Shown here: positions 1 through 5,020 of the stretch, piece by piece
How positions within the stretch are numbered: the first letter of the stretch is position 1
How the letters are laid out: each line of letters opens with the position of its first letter
NCBI GenBank assembly: GCA_026397575.1
Contig: JAPLUP010000521.1
Coordinates: forward strand, 1 to 5,020
Length of the DNA stretch: 5,020 nucleotides
Reading direction: 5' to 3'
Origin: Candidatus Zixiibacteriota bacterium
GTDB lineage: Bacteria > Zixibacteria > MSB-5A5 > CAIYYT01
Translations under genes and position numbers: made by a program
Notes under the pieces: model-generated
Seen by the model: the letters and a program-made list of their open reading frames with translations, nothing else
Databases searched by the model: none
What the model was told of the DNA's origin: nothing

Positions 1-1
1 G

Positions 2-1066
2 GAAATGATGCGCATCTATCGACCGGAGATGCTGGTGACCTGCCTCGGTTTTGCCAGCTACATCGCGTTACAGCAGGCGAGAGCCCAACAGAAGATACGG
101 CTAGTTCTCGTGGCCGGATTGCTGTCCGGTCTGTCTGGCTCGGCACACCCGGCAGGACTGGCGTTTGCTGCCGCCGGCATTGTTGCTATGATGTTTGCAC
201 GTGAGTACCGCTACGCGATTCCCTTTGGGCTGACTGCGGCGATCGGATTCTTTCCCTATATTTCCGGATTCGTCACCGACAATGCTTTGGCAATCCAACA
301 ACTATTCCACAACGATACGATGTCTTCCATGGTGCGAATCGAATGGTGGAGTCCGATTCTGAACCTCATCGATGAGCACAAGCGACTCTTCCGTCAGCCG
401 ATGGTGATCGGCATATCTGTAATGTTCATCCTGTCGCTGCTGCTGACCAAGCGCGAAGACTACAGCCGGCAGAAGTTCTTCTGGATATATCTGACTACAC
501 TCTTCCTCTGCGGTGCGATGGCACCGTTCCCCAAGATCACGCGCTACATGCTTCCTCTCGTCCCGTTTTTCGCGATCGTCTGCGCGCGAGCGTTAGACAA
601 TCTCTTCAGTGGGCAGTTGCAGGCGGCGAAGGGGCTGCGAGTCGTACTTATTTCCGGGGTGGCAGTCTTCGGCCTGTATGGTGGCTACGCTCTCGGAGAA
701 GGTGCCTTGATTGAGCGCCAGGCGCCACAAGAGATTGAAGCACACAAGGTGCTCGCGCAGCAAATGAGCAAGGGAACGCTTGTCATGGCGCCTGCCAAGT
801 TCATTTTCCCTGAGATTGATTCGTTCATGATTCAGTCATACTGGGGAGCGCGTATTGCCGGCGGAAACAACCGAACTATTCAACAACTCGAAAAATATGC
901 GGCACGACACGATGTCAGATATTTGCTTGTCGATCCCGAGATCATGCACGACTGGGACTTCACGCTGCCCGAACAGGGCGGTCGCTTTGAGCAGTACCGA
1001 TTGATCAAGAGCGTCCCTGAACAGAAGTATTTCCTGTTGGAGAAGAAAAACTCAGCAGAACGGTAG
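2..1066 (+). CDS. GT-C fold membrane glycosyltransferase (GT39/ArnT/PMT-like), 5' end outside the window
   Basis: Seen: the frame is open from the first bases to the TAG at 1064-1066 and has no in-frame stop before the first Met, so the gene very probably begins upstream. Residue numbers here count from the Met at base 5. An Arg-Pro-Glu motif (residues 6-8) sits at the start of a membrane segment. Hydrophobic stretches follow at about 10-24, 33-64, 70-90, 133-147, 158-174, 179-197 and 211-230. The sequence PKITRYMLPLVPFFA (176-190) is typical of the last core helices of PMT_2/ArnT-like enzymes. A soluble tail of about 120 residues follows and is likely periplasmic. Known: such enzymes move a sugar from a polyprenyl-phosphate donor to a lipid, glycan or protein acceptor on the outer face of the inner membrane. 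The first luminal loop with the catalytic acidic residues is missing here, so donor and acceptor cannot be named. Inference: it serves envelope glycan synthesis, in line with gmhA next door. Confidence 0.72.
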   Translation, partial: EMMRIYRPEMLVTCLGFASYIALQQARAQQKIRLVLVAGLLSGLSGSAHPAGLAFAAAGIVAMMFAREYRYAIPFGLTAAIGFFPYISGFVTDNALAIQQLFHNDTMSSMVRIEWWSPILNLIDEHKRLFRQPMVIGISVMFILSLLLTKREDYSRQKFFWIYLTTLFLCGAMAPFPKITRYMLPLVPFFAIVCARALDNLFSGQLQAAKGLRVVLISGVAVFGLYGGYALGEGALIERQAPQEIEAHKVLAQQMSKGTLVMAPAKFIFPEIDSFMIQSYWGARIAGGNNRTIQQLEKYAARHDVRYLLVDPEIMHDWDFTLPEQGGRFEQYRLIKSVPEQKYFLLEKKNSAER

Positions 1067-1071
1067 CGCTA

Positions 1072-1656
1072 TTAGCCGAACAGCAATGACTCCGTCAGCT
1101 GCACCAGAAGATGAAGACTGAAGATGTGTTCTTCTTGAATGCGCATGGTCGCATCCGACGGCACACTCAACGGCAGGTCGCAGAGACTTGGTTCCTGTAA
1201 TCCCTTTTCGCCAAACAGCCCCACAGTCGTCAACGACTTGACTTGGGCTGCCCGAAACGCTTCGATAATGTTTTCCGATTTGCCGGATGTCGATAGGCCG
1301 ATAAACACATCCCCCGCCTTGCCGAGTGCTTCTATCTGCCTGCTGAAGATCCGCTGGAAGCCGTAGTCATTAGTCGCTGCCGTCAGCACCGAAGTATCGA
1401 CGGTGAGCGCAATAGCGGGCAGCGCTTGTCGATCAAGCTGTGATGACAGCCGCACGATCAACTCTGCCGCAAAATGCTGACTGTCTGCCGCCGAACCACC
1501 GTTGCCGGCGATCAGCACCTTGTTGCCTTTGCGGAAGGCATCGGCGAGACGGTCAGAAGCCGCCAGCAACCATTCCTCACGGTGTTGGGTGTAGGCAGTT
1601 CTGAGCGCGACAGCGTCGCGAACAGCCAGAGCGATTATGTCTTTACGGTCGGTCAT
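1072..1656 (-). CDS. gmhA: Sedoheptulose-7-phosphate isomerase (phosphoheptose isomerase), SIS domain
   Basis: This 194-residue protein matches the usual GmhA length (about 190-200). The family converts D-sedoheptulose 7-phosphate to D-glycero-D-manno-heptose 7-phosphate in the cytoplasm, the first step to ADP- or GDP-heptose for LPS core, S-layer or capsule glycans. Seen: the SIS phosphate loop AGNGGSAADSQHFAAEL at 50-66 has His61 and Glu65. A second sugar-phosphate loop, STSGKSENI, is at 122-130. The C-terminal helix TMRIQEEHIFSLH (170-182) supplies Gln174 and His182. These four correspond in position and spacing to the zinc ligands known from E. coli GmhA, so the enzyme looks catalytically intact. 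An ATNDYGF segment (94-100) is also typical. The ATG start at 1654-1656 overlaps the end of the GGGPS gene by 14 bases, which suggests translational coupling; no strong Shine-Dalgarno is visible. It is the last gene of the minus-strand run. A related SIS isomerase such as DiaA is less likely, given the conserved zinc set. Confidence 0.9.
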   Translation of the reverse strand: MTDRKDIIALAVRDAVALRTAYTQHREEWLLAASDRLADAFRKGNKVLIAGNGGSAADSQHFAAELIVRLSSQLDRQALPAIALTVDTSVLTAATNDYGFQRIFSRQIEALGKAGDVFIGLSTSGKSENIIEAFRAAQVKSLTTVGLFGEKGLQEPSLCDLPLSVPSDATMRIQEEHIFSLHLLVQLTESLLFG

Positions 1657-2170
1657 CGGTCTTGTCTACTAAATGAGATGATCTTTGATGAATAGCATCG
1701 GCGAACTCTGAGAAAAGTGAGCGATGACTGTTTTCCTCAAAGCGATTGCCGACGACAATAAACTGCGCGCCGGCTGTCACCTTGCGCGCCGCCATCTCCG
1801 GATGACGGATACCGCCGCCACAGATGATCGGCAGCGAGACCGCGTCTCTCACGGCAGCAATCATGTTTTCGGGAACGGTATAGACGGCCCCCGAACCGGC
1901 CTCCAGATAGACCATTTTCATTCCGAGATACTGCGCCGCCAGCGCGTGAGCTTTGAGGAATTCGGTTTCGTGCCGCGGAATCGGATGCGTGTGCGAATAA
2001 GATTCCACCGAAGTTCGCGCGCCTGATTCGATCAACAAATATGCGGTCGGAATCGCCTCCAATCCATATTCCTTCACCAACGGAGCACCCTTAACCTGCT
2101 CGCCGATCAGGTACTCAGGATTGCGCCCCGACAGAAGCGACGTAAACAGCACCCATCGGCAAAACGACAA
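1643..2170 (-). CDS. Geranylgeranylglyceryl phosphate synthase family protein (GGGPS/PcrB), C-terminal three quarters in its own frame
   Basis: The GGGPS family joins a polyprenyl diphosphate to sn-glycerol 1-phosphate by an ether bond. In archaea this starts membrane lipid synthesis; in bacteria, members such as B. subtilis PcrB or Bacteroidota homologues make heptaprenyl- or geranylgeranylglyceryl phosphate. Seen: from base 2152 down, the frame reads VLFTSLLSGRNPEYLIGEQV, then an IPTAYLLIESG segment, HALAAQYLGMKMVYLEAGSGA (glycerol-phosphate site), PIICGGGI and FIVVGNRFEE, the last three being the C-terminal half of the TIM barrel with its phosphate-binding loops. The nominal start is a TTG at 2168-2170, but the first six codons (to about 2153) do not resemble the family. 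The matching upstream residues lie in another frame (see the entry at 2107-2343), so this TTG is probably not a true start and the open frame is the rear part of a frameshifted gene. The long IESG/YLEAGSGA form resembles the archaeal/Bacteroidota type more than B. subtilis PcrB. The substrate chain length cannot be read from the sequence. The stop TAA at 1643-1645 overlaps gmhA. Confidence 0.82.
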   Translation of the reverse strand: MSFCRWVLFTSLLSGRNPEYLIGEQVKGAPLVKEYGLEAIPTAYLLIESGARTSVESYSHTHPIPRHETEFLKAHALAAQYLGMKMVYLEAGSGAVYTVPENMIAAVRDAVSLPIICGGGIRHPEMAARKVTAGAQFIVVGNRFEENSHRSLFSEFADAIHQRSSHLVDKTDDRP

Positions 2171-2343
2171 AGTTGATTAGCTCCGCCGGGGAAGATGATC
2201 AGTGGGATTGTGATCTGCCGCTTGATGTCATGTGCCACTTCTTCCATGCGCGCCGACAGCACACCGGAGCCGCCGATCATCACGGCATCAGCGCCTCCTT
2301 CCTGAGCCTGCTGCGCACAGTCAACCAGGATTCCAGCAACTGC
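2107..2343 (-). pseudogene. N-terminal fragment of the same GGGPS gene, out of frame with the rest and missing its start
   Basis: Seen: reading from 2343 in the frame that includes 2280-2278 gives VDCAQQAQEGGADAVMIGGS, then GVLSARMEEVAHDIKRQ, ITIPLIIFPGGANQL and CRFADG, ending near 2152. This is the conserved barrel segment that precedes VLFTSLLSGRNPEY in GGGPS proteins (family pattern: GADAIMVGGS, then PVILFPG, then ADAVLFMSLLNSRNP). After the GGG at 2152-2154 the frame gives unrelated residues and stops at TGA 2107-2109. One added G there would yield Ala-Asp-Gly-Val-Leu-Phe and a single 233-codon frame from 2343 to 1646. Upstream, a TGA at 2344-2346 closes the frame. No usual start precedes the conserved residues, and the Asp-Pro motif plus about 25-30 N-terminal residues expected for the family are absent. 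The only in-frame starts are GTG 2281-2283 and ATG 2278-2280, which overlap the alaS stop. An AAGGAGG lies 10 bases before the GTG, but it is also the codons for Glu-Gly-Gly of the conserved motif. A start there would drop the first strand and helix of the barrel. Confidence 0.75.
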
Positions 2344-4889
2344 TCAGTCAATGGTTGATCACAGCCGCCTTGAGTGAAATACTCGCGGCCGCCCCCTCTG
2401 CCGGATAGTCGCTTGTTGAGATGATTAATTATGTCGCGCGCCGAAAGCTTCATCGCAATTGCCGGTTTCGATGAAGTCACCGCATATTGATTGGCATCGT
2501 TGAAAAAAACGCCGATTGCCGGATAGGTAATCGTCTGGGTGACGTCGGCGTAGGTGTTAAGTTGCTCTTTCGATTCGAACTTGTTCACCAACAACGTCAC
2601 ACCTTTGATCTTCTTGATTTTGTGCTTAAACAGGTCTGCGATTCCCGATGCCGCCGACTGCGCCTGCGACTTGTCGAGTTCTTTTTTCAACCGCTTTGAT
2701 TCTTCGAGCAGTTCTTCTATCCGCTCGACCACTTTTTCCTGTGGTTGCTTGAGGAGCCGCGCTGTGTAGTCAAACTGATTCTTGAGATTGCTCAAGTAGT
2801 TAAGCGCGCCTTTGCCGGTCAACGCTTCGATACGACGAATACCGGCGGCAATCGCCGACTCCGCCGTGATTACAAACAAGCCGATCTCACCGGTCGCCTG
2901 CACGTGTGTACCGCCGCATAACTCGCGGGAATAATCCTCGATTTCCACCATACGAACTGTATCGCCATACTTCTCGCCAAACAGTGCCATTGCGCCGCGC
3001 GCCTTGGCTTCGCCAATCGGCAGGTTTTCCCATTTCACTTTGCGATTGAGCAGTATCTGCTCATTCACCGGCCGTTCGATTTCTTTCAGTTCTTCTTCGC
3101 TGAGTTGCTTGTAGTGAGAGAAATCAAACCGCAAGTGATCCGGGTCAACCAGCGATCCCTTCTGCTGCACGTGATCGCCCAACACTGTACGGAGTGCCTT
3201 GTGCAGCAAGTGCGTGGCCGTGTGGTTGCGCTGGACGTGTTTCTGGCGAACGCCGTCGACGATGGCCACTACGGATGTACCATCACTCTCTGACAACGAG
3301 GGTGTTTCACCACTGATCAGATGATAGTGGGCATCCCCCGCTTTGACGGTACTGTAGACTTGCAAGGACCTGACTCCGATGCGGATTTCTCCCGCGTCAC
3401 CAACCTGCCCTCCTGATTCGGCGTAGAATGTTGTCTTGTCCAGCACAAGGGCTAGTCTGCAGTCAAAAACGGCCTCAGAATAGGTGACGATTTGTGCCTC
3501 TGTCGTAAATTTGTCGTCATATCCCACAAAGTCTGTATGCTCATGCAGATTCGCTGGAATGGCCATGAGCCCTATATGAAATCTTCTCTTCGACTTCTCC
3601 CTTTGTAGAGCCATTGCTTCTTCATATCCCGCCCAGTCTATTATCAGGCCGTCGTCTTTGGCTATTGTGGCAGTTAGATCTGCCGGGAAGCCGTAGGTGT
3701 CGTGAAGCATAAATACTACGCCACCCGGAATTACTTTGTTCTTTCCGGAAGCCAGCGGGCGAGCCTGCTCATTATAGTAGTGCAATCCTCTATCCAGCGT
3801 CTCGCCAAAACTCTCTTCTTCCGATTTGATCACCAATGCCACATGCTCGGCCTGCTGCTTGATCTCGGGAAAGCTGTTTCCCATGATATCAACCAATGTA
3901 GCTGTCAGCTTGTAGATAAACGGCTCATGCATGTCGAGCAGTCTGCCATGCCGCGATGCGCGCCGCAGGATACGCCGCAGCACATAGCCGCGTCCCTCGT
4001 TGGAGGGCATAGCACCATCGGCAATCGCAAAAGTCAACGCGCGGATATGATCGGCAATCACGCGGTGCGAGGTGCCGCGCTTGTCCTCGAAGTATTCCTT
4101 GCCCGACATCTGCTCGATTGTTCTCAACAATGGTGTAAACAGGTCGGTATCGTAGTTGGAATCGACCTTCTGCATCACCATCGCAATTCGTTCAAGACCG
4201 GCGCCGGTGTCGACCGACGGTTTTGGCAGCGGCGTCAATTTGCCTTCGGTGTCGCGGTTGAATTGCATAAAGACCAGATTCCAGATTTCCATATAGCGGT
4301 CGCACTCGCAGTTGACACCACAGGTCGGTTTGCCGCAAGAATACTGCGCGCCGCGGTCGAAATGCAGTTCCGAGTCGGGACCGCAGGGGCCGGTTTCACC
4401 CATCGACCAAAAATTGTCTTTCTCGCCGAAACGGAGGATGCGTCCACTCTTCAACTGCGGCGCAATTCTGCCCCAGAGCTTAAAGGCCTCATCATCGTCG
4501 GTTAAGACCGTAGCGTAGAGCCGGTCAGGGGGCAGCTTGAGAATGTTGTGCACATAATCCCAGGCGAAGGTAATTGCTTCCTCTTTGAAATAGTCCCCGA
4601 ACGAAAAATTCCCCAGCATCTCAAAGAAGGTGAGGTGCCGCGCGTCCTCACCGACGTTTTCGAGGTCGTTGTGCTTACCCCCGGCCCGAATACACTTCTG
4701 CGAACTCGTAGCGCGGTTGTAAGGCACCTTGCGCTGGCCAAGGAAGATATCCTTGAATTGGTTCATGCCGGCGTTGGTGAACAGCAATGTCGGATCATCC
4801 AGCGGAATCAACGACGAACTGGCGACACGTTTGTGCCCCCTGGATTCAAAATACTGTTGGAATGACTCTCTAATTTCAGCGGCTTTCAA
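2280..4889 (-). CDS. alaS: Alanyl-tRNA synthetase
   Basis: It charges tRNA(Ala) with alanine in the cytoplasm and removes mischarged serine or glycine. At 869 residues it is full bacterial length. Seen: class II catalytic core with TLLFTNAGMNQFK (34-46) and NVGEDARHLTFFEMLGNFSFGDY (78-100), VDTGAGLERI (226-235), and EGRGYVLRRILRRASRHGR (298-316). A cysteine cluster at 185, 190, 194 and 196 precedes DRYMEIWNLVFMQFNRD, as in many bacterial AlaRS. The editing domain has its zinc ligands His556/His560 (NHTATHLL) and Cys658/His662 (CGGTHV). A charged coiled coil (about 717-745) leads to the C-Ala domain with a GRGGGREYFTQGG loop (830-842). The start is TTG at 4887-4889: the only in-frame codons between it and an upstream TAG (4914-4916) are not starts, and AGAGGA lies 4 bases before it. 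Oddity: the last 21 codons overlap conserved GGGPS sequence in another frame, so the tail after residue about 848 may not be original AlaRS. It is the first gene of the run. Confidence 0.97.
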   Translation of the reverse strand: MKAAEIRESFQQYFESRGHKRVASSSLIPLDDPTLLFTNAGMNQFKDIFLGQRKVPYNRATSSQKCIRAGGKHNDLENVGEDARHLTFFEMLGNFSFGDYFKEEAITFAWDYVHNILKLPPDRLYATVLTDDDEAFKLWGRIAPQLKSGRILRFGEKDNFWSMGETGPCGPDSELHFDRGAQYSCGKPTCGVNCECDRYMEIWNLVFMQFNRDTEGKLTPLPKPSVDTGAGLERIAMVMQKVDSNYDTDLFTPLLRTIEQMSGKEYFEDKRGTSHRVIADHIRALTFAIADGAMPSNEGRGYVLRRILRRASRHGRLLDMHEPFIYKLTATLVDIMGNSFPEIKQQAEHVALVIKSEEESFGETLDRGLHYYNEQARPLASGKNKVIPGGVVFMLHDTYGFPADLTATIAKDDGLIIDWAGYEEAMALQREKSKRRFHIGLMAIPANLHEHTDFVGYDDKFTTEAQIVTYSEAVFDCRLALVLDKTTFYAESGGQVGDAGEIRIGVRSLQVYSTVKAGDAHYHLISGETPSLSESDGTSVVAIVDGVRQKHVQRNHTATHLLHKALRTVLGDHVQQKGSLVDPDHLRFDFSHYKQLSEEELKEIERPVNEQILLNRKVKWENLPIGEAKARGAMALFGEKYGDTVRMVEIEDYSRELCGGTHVQATGEIGLFVITAESAIAAGIRRIEALTGKGALNYLSNLKNQFDYTARLLKQPQEKVVERIEELLEESKRLKKELDKSQAQSAASGIADLFKHKIKKIKGVTLLVNKFESKEQLNTYADVTQTITYPAIGVFFNDANQYAVTSSKPAIAMKLSARDIINHLNKRLSGRGGGREYFTQGGCDQPLTEQLLESWLTVRSRLRKEALMP

Positions 4890-4893
4890 ATTG

Positions 4894-4899
4894 TCCTCT
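4894..4899 (-). promoter_or_regulatory. Ribosome binding site of alaS
   Basis: On the minus strand AGAGGA stands 4 bases before the TTG at 4887-4889. No other start codon occurs in frame between the upstream TAG (4914-4916) and this TTG, and the protein read from it begins at the normal AlaRS N-terminus (MKAAEIRESF). The site therefore supports the TTG start. The spacing is a little short. Confidence 0.6.
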
Positions 4900-4916
4900 A
4901 ATCTCGCATTGAGCTA

Positions 4917-4942
4917 GTCGAAATGAGCCGGTCGAAATGTGC
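4917..4942. repeat. Pair of 12-bp direct repeats in the alaS leader
   Basis: GTCGAAATGAGC (4917-4928) and GTCGAAATGTGC (4931-4942) differ at one base and are set 14 bp apart. They lie 28-53 bases before the alaS start. Two tandem half-sites in a leader can be a protein binding site, but a 14-bp period is not an exact helical repeat and there are only two copies. No T-box specifier or antiterminator motif is seen around them, so the regulatory role is unproven. Confidence 0.4.
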
Positions 4943-4993
4943 TGGATCTCACCCGACTGCCAAGGTTCGAAACCGATCTTAACTTCGCTGCGT

Positions 4994-5015
4994 AGTCAGG
5001 AATCCTTTCCTGACT
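4994..5015. repeat. Perfect 9-bp inverted repeat (hairpin) upstream of alaS
   Basis: The arms AGTCAGGAA (4994-5002) and TTCCTGACT (5007-5015) are exact reverse complements around a TCCT loop. The symmetry can be extended only by wobble pairs. It lies about 105 bases before the alaS start and reaches almost to the window edge, so what gene lies beyond is not known. It could be a terminator of an upstream gene (only a short GTTTC follows on the + strand, no strong T-run), an operator, or one copy of a dispersed palindromic repeat. The sequence alone does not choose between these. Confidence 0.6.
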
Positions 5016-5020
5016 GTTTC

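Noticed and set aside
185..196. Extra cysteine cluster in AlaRS (protein residues 185-196) as a novel metal site
   Set aside because: The same Cys-rich insert before the DRY/F-EIWNLVF motif occurs in many bacterial AlaRS proteins, so it is not new. The coordinates given here are residue numbers of alaS, not bases.
1724..2026. A 100-codon + strand frame opposite GGGPS
   Set aside because: Antisense to conserved GGGPS codons and rich in Arg/His, as expected for a shadow frame.
3702..4505. A 267-codon open frame on the + strand opposite alaS
   Set aside because: It lies wholly antisense to strongly conserved AlaRS catalytic-domain codons, has no recognisable domain and a Cys/His/Arg-rich composition typical of a shadow frame.
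4548..4865. A 105-codon open frame on the + strand opposite the alaS 5' end
   Set aside because: Antisense to the conserved class II motifs; no family resemblance and no ribosome binding site that stands out.
4935..4970. Sigma-70 type promoter for alaS: TTGGCA on the minus strand, then a 17-base spacer
   Set aside because: The hexamer at the -10 place is ACATTT, which matches TATAAT at only one position; no Bacteroidota-type TAnnTTTG is seen either.
4917..4990. T-box riboswitch or tRNA-like element in the alaS leader (GGTTTCGAACC on the minus strand looks like a tRNA T-loop)
   Set aside because: No five-base T stem, acceptor or anticodon arm flanks it, and no T-box antiterminator consensus is present; the leader is also short.

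Overview
The window carries two convergent blocks. On the + strand is the 3' part of one envelope gene: the C-terminal 354 codons of a multi-spanning GT-C (GT39/ArnT/PMT-like) membrane glycosyltransferase whose 5' end lies outside the window. On the - strand, reading from the right edge, is a compact run: alaS (complete, alanyl-tRNA synthetase), a damaged geranylgeranylglyceryl phosphate synthase gene (GGGPS/PcrB family), and gmhA (complete, sedoheptulose-7-phosphate isomerase). gmhA and the glycosyltransferase gene face each other with only 5 bases between their stop codons.

The organism is a bacterium: bacterial-type alaS with a complete editing domain and C-Ala domain, and gmhA for heptose-containing envelope polysaccharide. 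A GGGPS of the long type (YLEAGSGA, GGGI and GN phosphate-binding motifs, PLIIFPGG strand) next to heptose and glycosyltransferase genes would suit a Gram-negative lineage of the FCB type (Bacteroidota, Zixibacteria and relatives). That placement is inference from gene content, not a computed phylogeny.

The main point of interest is the GGGPS locus. Its conserved core is all present between 1646 and 2343, but in two reading frames: the N-terminal piece runs from about 2343 to 2152 and the C-terminal piece from about 2152 to 1643, and one extra base in the GGG at 2152-2154 would join them. The N-terminal piece also overlaps the last 21 codons of alaS in another frame and lacks the first strand and the start codon normal for the family. 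So the locus has either decayed, lost a small segment at the alaS boundary, or contains assembly errors. If the base calls are right, the cell would not make a normal enzyme from this gene.

The right edge (4890-5020) is the alaS leader. It holds a Shine-Dalgarno-like site in front of a TTG start, a pair of 12-bp near-identical direct repeats 14 bp apart, and a perfect 9-bp hairpin at 4994-5015. Apart from the 131-base leader there is no gene-free stretch of note. I found no tRNA, rRNA, CRISPR array, insertion sequence or convincing promoter. No clear new multi-gene system is visible.
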